Assembly (NCBI GenBank): GCA_019347795.1
Contig: JAHWKS010000188.1
Span: forward strand, 1 to 8,200
Length of the DNA: 8,200 nucleotides
Direction of reading: 5' to 3'
Source of the DNA: Planctomycetota bacterium
GTDB taxonomy: Bacteria; Planctomycetota; Planctomycetia; Pirellulales; Pirellulaceae
Shown: one piece after another, positions 1-6,395 of the stretch
How the letters are laid out: each line of letters opens with the position of its first letter
How positions within the stretch are numbered: position 1 is the stretch's first letter
Made by a program: the position numbers and the translations under genes
Notes under the pieces: model-generated
What the model was told of the DNA's origin: nothing
Database searches by the model: none
What the model saw: only the letters and a program-made list of their open reading frames with translations

Positions 1-1
1 G

Positions 2-1066
2 CAGGTCGCGCCGCGCTTCTGGCAGACCTACCAGAACGGCCGCATCCTCGACAACGAGCACATGCAGCTCAAGTCGGCGATCCGCGAGGTATGCCGCACG
101 CTCCATCCCGGCATCCGCCTTACGCCGCACCAGAGCATCATCTTCACCGACATCGAGGAAGGCCGCAAAGGCGAGTTGGAGGAGATCCTGCGGCGGCACA
201 ACGTCACGCTCTCCGAAGACGTCTCGACGGTGCGGCGGTGGTCGATGGCGTGCGTCGCCTGGCCCACCTGCGGCCTGGCCGTGACCGAGTCGGAGCGGGC
301 CTTGCCGCCGATGATCGACGAGCTCGAAGTCGAGCTGGCCAGGCTCGGCCTGTCGAATGAGAAATTCACCGTCCGCATGACGGGCTGCCCCAACGGCTGC
401 GCCCGGCCCTATAACTCGGATGTCGGCCTGGTCGGCAAGACCGTCGGCAAGTACACGGTGTTCCTCGGCGGGCGGCTGCTGGGGAACCGGATGAACTTCC
501 TCTACAAGGACCTCGTGCCGGCCGCGGAAGTTGTGCCGACGCTGGTTCCGCCGCTGGTTTATTTCAAGCAGGCGCGGCACGAAGGGGAGTCGTTCGGCGA
601 TTTCTGCGATCGGATTGGGAAGGACGGGCTGCTGAAGTTTGCGGAGGAGTTTGCGGCGCGGGAGCGCGAAACCGCAAGCGATTCGCGAAGTGAGGAGGCG
701 CCGGCGACGCCCGAACCGCGACCGCAGGCAGCTTCGGCTGCGGAGGCGCCGGCGTCGGGGAACGGTTCGGTTTCCAATGGGGCGCCGCTGTCTTCATCGC
801 GGCGGATCGTGGAGTCGCGGTCGCAGGCGGATGAGCTGACGACGCTTGTCAGCGAGAACCAGTACCTGAAGCTGACGCTCGACCGCGATCCGTCGCTCTA
901 CTCCGGCGAAGAGCAGCGCCGCTTCCTGGCGGCCTTGGAGAACCTGCTGCAAATCTCGCCGGTCGTGCTCCATCGCCAGCCGGGGACGGTCAAGCTCAAC
1001 GTCAAGCTCTCCGCCGAAGAGATCGAACGTCTGCTGCTCGCGGCGAAAGAGGTTGAAGAGAAGTAG
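2..1066 (+). CDS. cysI: Assimilatory sulfite reductase hemoprotein, C-terminal part (5' truncated by window)
   Basis: The frame is open from base 2 with no start in view; the first ATG (62) is internal, because conserved family sequence precedes it. About 354 residues are visible. The enzyme reduces sulfite to sulfide with six electrons in the cytoplasm, using a siroheme coupled to a 4Fe-4S cluster. The four cluster/siroheme cysteines are present: C-x5-C in 'SMACVAWPTCG' (about bases 251-271) and C-x3-C in 'TGCPNGCARP' (about 386-400), followed by the family block 'VGLVGKTVGKYTVFLGGRLLG'. The family-like part ends near 'ESFGDFCDRIGKDGLLKF' (about base 640). After it come an Ala/Pro/Glu/Ser-rich linker (about 660-820) and a predicted helical tail of about 80 residues, which is unusual. 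Ferredoxin-dependent (plant or NirA type) and NADPH-dependent (CysI) forms cannot be told apart from this part. Nitrite reductase is less likely given the sulfite reductase-like 'MACVAxPTCGLAxxESER' block. Confidence 0.9.
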   Translation, partial: QVAPRFWQTYQNGRILDNEHMQLKSAIREVCRTLHPGIRLTPHQSIIFTDIEEGRKGELEEILRRHNVTLSEDVSTVRRWSMACVAWPTCGLAVTESERALPPMIDELEVELARLGLSNEKFTVRMTGCPNGCARPYNSDVGLVGKTVGKYTVFLGGRLLGNRMNFLYKDLVPAAEVVPTLVPPLVYFKQARHEGESFGDFCDRIGKDGLLKFAEEFAARERETASDSRSEEAPATPEPRPQAASAAEAPASGNGSVSNGAPLSSSRRIVESRSQADELTTLVSENQYLKLTLDRDPSLYSGEEQRRFLAALENLLQISPVVLHRQPGTVKLNVKLSAEEIERLLLAAKEVEEK

Positions 1067-1080
1067 CAGGCTTCCGCCGA

Positions 1081-1096
1081 CTCGCAGCTTTGCGAG
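1081..1096. terminator. Small hairpin between convergent genes, possible bidirectional terminator
   Basis: A perfect 6-bp stem (CTCGCA / TGCGAG) with a 4-base loop (GCTT) lies in the 35-bp gap between the converging stops at 1066 and 1102. Its position suits a shared terminator. It is short and has no T-tract on either side, so the assignment is weak. Confidence 0.3.
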
Positions 1097-1101
1097 ACGT
1101 C

Positions 1102-2118
1102 CTACGTTGCCGCCCCAGGCCGGCGCAGCGTTTCGGCCGTGTAGCGGAGCAGCAAGCCGCCGAGGATCAGCACCCCGCCCGCGAGCGTCCACCAGGCGGG
1201 TCCCTGATACGAGGCGAGATGGCCCCACGCGAGAAACACCCACACCGGGACCAGCAGCGGCTCCAATAGCGCCAGGCCCGAGCCTTCATGACTGGGAATA
1301 TGCCGCAGCCCGCGGGCGAAGAGCACGTAGGGCAGCCCCATCTGAAACGCCCCGAAGCAGGCCAGCACCACAAGCTGCCAGGGTGAAGGCCATATCCCTT
1401 GCCACGCGACGTACGGTGCGAAGAGCGCCGCGGCCACGGTGTGGTTCCACGCCACCAGCCACCACGTGTCGTACCGCCGAAGCTGGCGGAGAAAGACGTA
1501 CACGATCGCCAGTGCGACCCCCGAGGTTAAGCCGAACAGCACGCCCGGCAGCGACTCCCCCTTCGCTTCCTGCGTGACGATCAGACCCACGCCGGCGGCG
1601 ACGAAGCCGAGGGTCATCCAGTCCAATCGCGAGATCCGCTCCTTGAGCACCGCCGCGCCGATCAAGAAGACCCAGATCGGCGCCGTGCTTTGCAGCCAGA
1701 TGGCGTTGGCGGCGGACGTCAGCGTCATCCCCTTGAGATAGCTCCAGTTCATTGCGGCGAACGCCAGGGCCATCGGCAGCATCCACCACGTCCACTGCCG
1801 GCCCCGCGTCATCCTCGAAGGGGTCGGGAGGGTCGGGAGTCTTTTTCGGCCATACCTGTCGCCATTTGGCGGCCGCATTGGCCGAAAAAGGCTCCCGACC
1901 CCTTGTCTGCTCAGCGTCATCGGCAGCAGAATCACGGCCGCAAACGCCGCCCGCCAGAACGCCAGCAGCGGCCCGCGAACCTCCACCGGCCAATCATCGA
2001 AGAAGGGGGACTTGGCGAAGAACCCGCTGGTGCTCCACATCGCCGCCGCCGCCACGATCAACAGCCGCCCCAGGAGCTTGTTCTCGGCGGAATCGCTCCT
2101 CGAGGAATTCAGGTTCAA
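1102..2118 (-). CDS. EamA/DMT-family transporter with a palindromic repeat read through in frame
   Basis: A polytopic inner-membrane protein of the drug/metabolite transporter superfamily; the substrate cannot be told. It shows about ten hydrophobic segments in two EamA-like halves. TM1 is 'LLIVAAAAMWSTSGFFAK'; the first half ends in 'SAANAIWLQSTAPIWVFL' plus 'LKERISRLDWMTLGFVAAGVGLI'. The second half carries 'GVLFGLTSGVALAIVYVFLRQL', 'MGLPYVLFARGLRHIPS' and 'LALLEPLLVPVWVFLAWG'. The start is uncertain. The frame is open to a GTG at 2223, but that would overlap the upstream gene by 70 bp. I prefer TTG at 2118 (338 aa), which leaves about 14 residues before TM1; TTG 2133 is an alternative, and ribosome-site evidence is weak for all three. 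Residues about 73-100, in the loop between TM2 and TM3, are encoded by a 72-bp palindrome plus a 9-bp tandem duplication and look foreign (Gly/Arg/Pro-rich). The gene follows the membrane-protein gene closely, so they are probably cotranscribed. Confidence 0.85.
   Translation of the reverse strand: MNLNSSRSDSAENKLLGRLLIVAAAAMWSTSGFFAKSPFFDDWPVEVRGPLLAFWRAAFAAVILLPMTLSRQGVGSLFRPMRPPNGDRYGRKRLPTLPTPSRMTRGRQWTWWMLPMALAFAAMNWSYLKGMTLTSAANAIWLQSTAPIWVFLIGAAVLKERISRLDWMTLGFVAAGVGLIVTQEAKGESLPGVLFGLTSGVALAIVYVFLRQLRRYDTWWLVAWNHTVAAALFAPYVAWQGIWPSPWQLVVLACFGAFQMGLPYVLFARGLRHIPSHEGSGLALLEPLLVPVWVFLAWGHLASYQGPAWWTLAGGVLILGGLLLRYTAETLRRPGAAT
1821..1838. repeat. Tandem 9-bp duplication (GGGTCGGGA x2) at the edge of palindromic copy 1
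   Basis: The 9-mer occurs back to back at 1821-1829 and 1830-1838. The second unit is the outer end of the palindrome's stem. It adds exactly three codons (reading as repeated Leu-Pro-Thr), so the transporter frame is kept. It could be a slipped duplication of the element end or part of an insertion footprint. Confidence 0.75.
1830..1901 (-). repeat. 72-bp palindromic repeat element, copy 1 (inside transporter CDS)
   Basis: Twenty-base outer arms (1830-1849 and 1882-1901) are inverted repeats with a single non-Watson-Crick position (T1840 opposite G1891). The stem extends two more pairs inward (GGCC facing GGCC). The 32-base centre holds a smaller stem, CGCCA-TT-TGGCG (1860-1871). Copy 2 at 2985-3056 has the same length and orientation and aligns without gaps at 57 of 72 positions by my count. 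The length is 24 codons, so the element is read through without a stop. It resembles REP/BIME-like or small MITE-like intergenic palindromes; no transposase is nearby. Confidence 0.85.
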
Positions 2119-2153
2119 GGCGCCTTGGCTCAATAAGTCGGTGGGCCGACGGA

Positions 2154-3020
2154 TTACGGAATAGAGGCCGGTTGTGCCTGCCTTGCCGGCGCAAAATGAT
2201 ACCCGGTGACTCGCAGCGACCACAATGTAATGACCACCACCAGTTCATGGTACAACAACGCTGCCGCGATCAAGACACTCGCGTACCGATATGCCATCAA
2301 CGCGGGAACGAGGACAAGCACGGATGCTCCCACCAGCCGCCACCACTTGGGTCGCGCCAACGCCAGGCCGGCGGCGCCGAGAATGTGACATGATTGTGCG
2401 GGTACATCAAGAAGATACACCTGCGTAAAATCTACGCGGACAACCAGTCCCTGCGCGACGGCCAGCCGATGCGCGGCTAGGGCAATCGCGATCAGCGACG
2501 TGACGGCGAGCATGTGGCGGAGCGAAAATTGCGATCTCATCTCGCCAGCCTCGTGCTCGCGAACGATCGGCCCCGTGATAGCTCTCACAAGAAGCAGCAA
2601 CGCCGCGACGCACAAACCCGGGTTGAACGTGACGACGAAGAGCGTGCGGAACTCGCCCCAGAGGAACCGAAACCGCCAGAGCAGATCGAGGCCCGCCAGA
2701 AAAAAATGCGCCGCCACAATCTCCACAACCACGAGCAACCAACCTAGCAAACACAGACCGAGCCGCGGAAAAAATCGCCCATTCCCCAATCCGAGGCCCA
2801 GCGCGATCAGGGAACTCTGAGCGCCAACGACAGGCGCCCAAGGGAGTTGGTTGGCCCGCGTGAGGGCGTTTCCCTCGCGGAGCAGCAAAACGGTCAAGAG
2901 GATAATGCACGCCGTCGCGCCAAGGTGGGCGACCACAATGACGGTCACGATCGGCGGCCGACGCAGGGCGGTCCCAGCGTCGTGGGGTCGGGAGTCGTTT
3001 TCGGACAAGCTGCTTGCCAT
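2154..3020 (-). CDS. Multi-pass membrane protein of unknown function, planctomycete type
   Basis: I do not recognise a characterised family. The 288-residue frame has several hydrophobic stretches: about 24-47 (IVTVIVVAHLGATACIILL), 68-80, 86-110 (LGLCLLGWLLVVVEIVAAHF), 126-147, 168-188, and two or three between 212 and 268. The segment 'QFSLRHMLAVTSLIAIALA' (about 164-182) matches a motif often seen in planctomycete hypothetical membrane proteins. The ATG at 3020 lies in the loop of palindromic copy 2, and residues 4-12 ('SLSENDSRP') are encoded by that element. The original start may therefore be further in, for instance at one of the GTG codons encoding Val-25 or Val-29. No good ribosome site precedes ATG 3020. 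Its upstream neighbour is the TPR gene, ending 40 bp away, and the EamA transporter gene follows. The long hydrophobic frame supports a real gene; the function is unknown. Confidence 0.7.
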   Translation of the reverse strand: MASSLSENDSRPHDAGTALRRPPIVTVIVVAHLGATACIILLTVLLLREGNALTRANQLPWAPVVGAQSSLIALGLGLGNGRFFPRLGLCLLGWLLVVVEIVAAHFFLAGLDLLWRFRFLWGEFRTLFVVTFNPGLCVAALLLLVRAITGPIVREHEAGEMRSQFSLRHMLAVTSLIAIALAAHRLAVAQGLVVRVDFTQVYLLDVPAQSCHILGAAGLALARPKWWRLVGASVLVLVPALMAYRYASVLIAAALLYHELVVVITLWSLRVTGYHFAPARQAQPASIP

Positions 3021-3056
3021 AGGTTTGCCGCATTGGCCGAAAACGACTCCCGACCC
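2985..3056 (-). repeat. 72-bp palindromic repeat element, copy 2 (gene junction)
   Basis: Perfect 20-bp inverted arms (2985-3004 and 3037-3056) flank a 32-base centre. Relative to copy 1, one stem pair has changed on both sides (G-C here, T-A there), so the pairing is kept. The element begins 4 bp beyond the TPR gene's stop and runs into the start of the membrane-protein gene. Its transcript would fold as a strong hairpin at the 3' end of the TPR message. It could act as a transcript stabiliser or attenuator between the two genes; there is no T-tract typical of an intrinsic terminator. Confidence 0.88.
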
Positions 3057-3060
3057 GTCC

Positions 3061-5361
3061 TTATTGCCCCAGGAGGCGCTTAGCTTCCTTTAAGAGGAAG
3101 GCGTGGTCCATGAAGGGTTCGTAGCTGATGTCTTGCCAGCGGACTTTGCCTTCGCCGTCGATGAGGAATGTGCCGTGCAGGGGAAGGCTTTCGAAGTCGT
3201 CATAGCAGCGGTAGGCCTGGAAGACGCGCAGCTCGGGATCGGACAGGAGCGGGAACGAGAAGGGGTGGCCGTCATAGTTTTCGATCGACCGGCACAGCCC
3301 TTCGTGGTCGTCGCTGCCGATGGCCACCAGTTCGATCCCCGCCTGCTTGTATGCTTCTGCCTGCGGCGCGAAGGCCTGAAGCTGTTCGACGCAGTGGAGA
3401 CAGCCGAACCCGAGATAAAAGATCACCACCACCGGCCGGCCGCGATAGTCGGTGAGTGAGATATCGCGCCCCTCGGCGTTCTGCAGCGTCCAGGTCGGCG
3501 CCGGCGAAGGTTGCCAGCGGAAGGGACCCAGCGAGTCGAGGTCCGGCCGCTCGCCCAGGTCATTCGGCGGCTCGGGCCGTTGCCGCCAGTCCTCCGGCAG
3601 CCCGAGTTGCTGGGCGATTCGCGAAAGCCGCTCCAGCGGCGGCGCATCGAGATCGGCCGCCCAGGCGACTTTCCGGAGCTCATCAAACAAATCGCCCGCC
3701 TCCTTCTGCTTGCCTGCAGTCCAGAGCAAGTCGATCAGTCCCGCGAGCGGAACGACTTCGTTCTTGTGGGAATCGACGTGCCGGCGAAGGTTCTTTTCCG
3801 CCTCTTCCAGTTTCCCCGCGGCTAGCTCCACGCGGGCGAGATAGACGGGATCAACGCCGCCGGCTTTCTTTAACCGCTCGTGCGCCTCCTGCGGTTTGCC
3901 GTCTGCCGTGAGTTGATGGCCCTGCAACTCCCAAGTCGCCCGCTCCAGGTCGCGAATCTTCCGCGAAAACGGCTTCCGGGCGTCGTCCTTCGCCTTTTTG
4001 ATCAGCTTGTCGAGTTCTTCGCCTTCCTTGTCGGCGTTCTTCTCGCGAGCCTGCGCCTCGGCCTCGCTTTCCGCCTTCGCTTGCGCGTCACGCTCGCGCT
4101 GCAGCCAGGCCTCGACCTCCTCGCGCACCTTGGCGCCGCTCTCGAAGTCGCCTTTGCGATAGTGCGCCCGGCCGAGATGCCGGAGCCGCTTGATTTGCTG
4201 GTCGGCGTCGTCGGTCGGTTCGAGGTAGGGCGTGTCAGCCAGCGCGATGAGCGCGTCCCACTGCTCGAAATCGTTGAGGGCGTCCAGCAGCCGCATCCGG
4301 CCGTACTGCGCGCTGCCCCGCTTTTTGAGCGTGTTGTACTTCGGATGCCGCGGCAACTCGATCATGTTCTTCGCCAGGCCGGTTGCATCGCGCATCCGCC
4401 CGACGTGGATCAGGTTGCGTATCAGCCACTCGTTGTTGTGTGCGAAGTTGTGAATCTGGTCGGGAAGCACGCGATCCCGCATCATGTGGGCGTGGTCCAC
4501 GCGGGCCGAAGCCTCCTGTTGCCAGGCGGCGTCGTGATAGCGCTTCAGCCGCGAATAGATGTGCCCCGGCATGTGCCACATGTGGGCGATGGCCGGCGCC
4601 GCCGGTCCGCACTTCGCCGCCGAGTAGAGCGCCCGCGCCGGCTTCTCCAAGTCCCACAGATGGATCAAATAGTGATGGCAGGGGTGGAGCGGCTCGACCT
4701 CCAGCACATCCTTGAGCAGCGCTTCCACCGCCAAATGACTCGCGATGGGAATGCCGGCCCCGCGGTTCTGCCAAAGTTGCACGCCGAGAAAGGCCTTCGC
4801 CTCGCGGTCTTCGGGGTGATCGTAAATCAGCCGCTCCAGCGCCTCGACGTACGCTTCGGCCCGCTCCTTCTTTTTCTTGGCGTCGGCCTTATGCCAGGCG
4901 TCGAGGGCGTCGATGTACTTCGCCTCGCGCGGCGTGACGCTCGACTTTCGCTCCACCGCTTTGGCGATGAACTCCTTGGCCCGCTCCGCGTTGTTCGTGT
5001 TGGCCATCGCCAGGCCCCAGTAGGCCATGGCGCAATCGGGATCGAGCGCCGCCGCCTGCCGGAAGGAGCGTTCGGCCTCGAAGTACCAGAAGCCGTGAAG
5101 CTGCCCGACTCCCTGGGTGATGAACTTCTGCGCCTCCTCGCTCTTGGTGGTGACGGGGAAATCGACCCGCCCGGTCCCCTCCATGAGATAGGCCTTCTGC
5201 CGCGGCCCTTCATTGAACGCGGCGCCGTGATAAGAGTGCCCGGCGAGAACTTCCGACGACTTCTCTTCCTCCGCAATGCCGGTCGCGTAAAACGCCGGTA
5301 GTAGATATCCTCCCGTGAGTACGATGAGCGACACGCATCGCACGAAGCATCGATTCGTCAT
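3061..5361 (-). CDS. Secreted TPR protein with C-terminal peroxiredoxin/thioredoxin-fold domain
   Basis: 766 residues. An N-terminal signal-like segment (about 10-30, cleavage perhaps after 'ATGIA') predicts export. Next comes a 'YHGAAFNEGPRQKAYLM' block and a TPR unit (about 84-120, 'LHGFWYFEAERSFRQAAALDPDCAMAYWGLAMAN'-like). A His-rich helical-repeat core follows: HPCHHYLIH (226-234), HMWHMPGH (260-267), DHAH (289-292), IHNFAHNNEW (303-312). These resemble the 'HYLIH...HMPSHIF' signature of a widespread bacterial TPR family of unknown role. A charged, coiled-coil-like Lys/Glu/Ala stretch spans about 415-475, with more TPR-like helices at 475-595. The C-terminus (about 618-766) is an AhpC/TSA-type fold: 'VVVIFYLGFGCLHCVEQL' with Cys654-x2-Cys657, then 'VAIGSDD', 'FPLLSDPELRVFQAY' and 'HGTFLIDGEGKVRW'. 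Cys657 aligns with the peroxidatic position; Cys654 replaces the usual Thr. A redox role outside the cytoplasm is inferred. A TAGAAT hexamer about 49 bp upstream (minus strand) is a weak promoter candidate. Confidence 0.88.
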   Translation of the reverse strand: MTNRCFVRCVSLIVLTGGYLLPAFYATGIAEEEKSSEVLAGHSYHGAAFNEGPRQKAYLMEGTGRVDFPVTTKSEEAQKFITQGVGQLHGFWYFEAERSFRQAAALDPDCAMAYWGLAMANTNNAERAKEFIAKAVERKSSVTPREAKYIDALDAWHKADAKKKKERAEAYVEALERLIYDHPEDREAKAFLGVQLWQNRGAGIPIASHLAVEALLKDVLEVEPLHPCHHYLIHLWDLEKPARALYSAAKCGPAAPAIAHMWHMPGHIYSRLKRYHDAAWQQEASARVDHAHMMRDRVLPDQIHNFAHNNEWLIRNLIHVGRMRDATGLAKNMIELPRHPKYNTLKKRGSAQYGRMRLLDALNDFEQWDALIALADTPYLEPTDDADQQIKRLRHLGRAHYRKGDFESGAKVREEVEAWLQRERDAQAKAESEAEAQAREKNADKEGEELDKLIKKAKDDARKPFSRKIRDLERATWELQGHQLTADGKPQEAHERLKKAGGVDPVYLARVELAAGKLEEAEKNLRRHVDSHKNEVVPLAGLIDLLWTAGKQKEAGDLFDELRKVAWAADLDAPPLERLSRIAQQLGLPEDWRQRPEPPNDLGERPDLDSLGPFRWQPSPAPTWTLQNAEGRDISLTDYRGRPVVVIFYLGFGCLHCVEQLQAFAPQAEAYKQAGIELVAIGSDDHEGLCRSIENYDGHPFSFPLLSDPELRVFQAYRCYDDFESLPLHGTFLIDGEGKVRWQDISYEPFMDHAFLLKEAKRLLGQ

Positions 5362-5443
5362 GGTTAGGCGGGGATCGAGAAGCCGAAGAGTGCGGTTAAG
5401 CGAGACTCGATTCTAACCCGTTTCCTCACCAAAACGCCAGTGC

Positions 5444-5484
5444 CGGCATTGTCGCCTTTCGCTCCGCGAAAGGCGACAATGCCG
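5444..5484. repeat. Perfect 19-bp inverted repeat with 3-base loop, in the modB leader
   Basis: Arms at 5444-5462 and 5466-5484 are exactly complementary around a TCC loop; the core reads CGCCTTTCGC-TCC-GCGAAAGGCG. It lies between the divergent TPR gene (start 5361) and modB (start 5527). I recall similar 'CTTTCGCTCCGCGAAAG' palindromes from other planctomycete genomes, which would make it a dispersed repeat, but I cannot confirm that here. It differs from the 72-bp family. It could be a leader hairpin or a REP-like insertion. No T-tract follows on either strand. Confidence 0.8.
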
Positions 5485-5526
5485 CTCGCCGATCGTCCGA
5501 ACGTCAGTTACGCTGGATCGCTTCGC

Positions 5527-6228
5527 ATGACTACATGGCTTTTGACGGAAGCGGAATGGCGCGCGATTGGGTTGAGCGTGCAGGCGGCGCTGATCGCCGT
5601 GGCGCTCAGCTTGCCGCTGGGCGTGGCGATGGGCCGCCTGCTGGCCCGCCGCCGCTTTCCCGGCAAAACGCTTGTGGAGACAGCGGTGAATCTGCCGCTC
5701 GTGCTGCCGCCGGTGGTGACGGGGCTCTTGCTGCTGGCGGTGTTCGGCCGGAACGGTTGGATTGGGCGGTGGCTCGATGCGTGGCTGGGTGTTCGCTTCG
5801 TCTTCGACTTCAACGGCGTGGTGCTGGCGGCGGCGGTCGCGGCTTTCCCGCTGATGGTGCGGGCAATCCGGCTGGCGTTCTCGGGAATTGATCAGCGGTT
5901 GGAGCAGGCCGCCCGCACGCTGGGCGCCGGGCCGATCGACGCGTTCTTCACCGTCTCGCTGCCGTTGGCCTGGCGGGGGGTGGTGGCCGGCTGCGTGCTG
6001 GCGTTCGCCCGCAGTCTGGGCGAGTTCGGCGCCACGATCATGATCGCCGGCAACATTCCCGGCGAGACGCAGACGATCCCGCTCTACATCTACGGGCTGT
6101 TCGAGTCCCCCGGCGGACTGCAAGCGGCGTGGCGGATTGTGACGGTCTCGATCGTCGTCGCCGCGGCGGCGCTGGCGGTCAGCGAATACCTGGAGCGGCG
6201 CGGCCACTATGAAGCGGCTTCGCGATGA
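5527..6228 (+). CDS. modB: Molybdate ABC transporter permease ModB
   Basis: Inner-membrane permease of the ATP-driven molybdate (or tungstate) importer; it pairs with a periplasmic binding protein (ModA) and an ATPase (ModC). 233 residues from ATG 5527, close to the usual length. About five transmembrane segments are visible. The ATPase-docking EAA loop is 'EQAARTLGAGPIDAFFTVSLP' at about 126-145, followed by the ModB hallmark 'LAFARSLGEFGATIMIAGNIPGE' (158-180) and 'TQTIPLYIY'. The frame stays open upstream to GTG 5440 and ATG 5479, but that extension is encoded by the palindrome at 5444-5484. 'MTTWLLTEAEWRAIGLSV' is the natural permease N-terminus, so I chose 5527; no strong ribosome site is visible. 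No modA or modC adjoins it: upstream is a divergent TPR gene and downstream a gene relic. Both must be encoded elsewhere, or the locus has been rearranged. Confidence 0.9.
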   Translation: MTTWLLTEAEWRAIGLSVQAALIAVALSLPLGVAMGRLLARRRFPGKTLVETAVNLPLVLPPVVTGLLLLAVFGRNGWIGRWLDAWLGVRFVFDFNGVVLAAAVAAFPLMVRAIRLAFSGIDQRLEQAARTLGAGPIDAFFTVSLPLAWRGVVAGCVLAFARSLGEFGATIMIAGNIPGETQTIPLYIYGLFESPGGLQAAWRIVTVSIVVAAAALAVSEYLERRGHYEAASR

Positions 6229-6231
6229 CGC

Positions 6232-6291
6232 TCACGCGACGAGGCTGCGCAGCATTTCGAGATTCAACGCATCCCAGGCGCCGTGGTTGCG
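6232..6291 (-). pseudogene. Relic of an endonuclease IV (nfo) 3' end
   Basis: Read on the minus strand, this stretch gives 'RNHGAWDALNLEMLRSLVA' and TGA. The intact nfo at 6851 ends 'HNGRTWDAVNLEMLRSLVA' and TGA. By my count 49 of 60 bases agree, including 23 identical in a row (6242-6264 versus 6861-6883). The frame continues upstream to an ATG at 6333, but that extra part is not nfo-like and has no ribosome site. The relic begins 4 bases after the modB stop. It is either the leftover of a second nfo copy or one half of a duplication bracketing the STN-like gene. Confidence 0.75.
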
Positions 6292-6385
6292 CTGAACTTT
6301 CTCGCTTCCAAGGACCGGATTTTCTTGCTTCATCGAGCTGTCACCGGTAGGTTGAATGAAGTTTCGTCGCCCACCGTTCCCAAAT

Positions 6386-6390
6386 GGAGG
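6386..6390 (+). promoter_or_regulatory. Ribosome binding site GGAGG of the STN-like gene
   Basis: GGAGG stands 5 bases before ATG 6396. It decides the start against the in-frame ATG at 6384, which directly overlaps this site. It is the clearest Shine-Dalgarno sequence in the window. Confidence 0.7.
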
Positions 6391-6395
6391 CAATT

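Noticed and set aside
728..741. GCAGC-TTCG-GCTGC hairpin with a stable tetraloop in the sulfite reductase linker
   Set aside because: Only five pairs and inside a low-complexity Ala-rich coding stretch where such palindromes arise from codon bias.
2985..3056. Intrinsic terminator after the TPR gene
   Set aside because: The hairpin is strong but lacks a following T-tract and has a second copy inside a coding region, so a repeat element explains it better.
3880..5301. Long plus-strand open frame (473 codons) opposite the TPR gene
   Set aside because: It is antisense to a protein with a signal peptide and recognisable TPR motifs, and its own translation shows no family. Such mirror frames are common in GC-rich DNA.
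5413..6207. Minus-strand open frame (264 codons) opposite modB
   Set aside because: Its translation is a His/Arg/Gln-rich string typical of antisense reading; modB on the other strand is unmistakable.
6232..6333. 33-codon minus-strand frame ending in the nfo-like tail
   Set aside because: No ribosome site, and only the last ~20 codons resemble a known protein; better explained as a relic than as a small gene.
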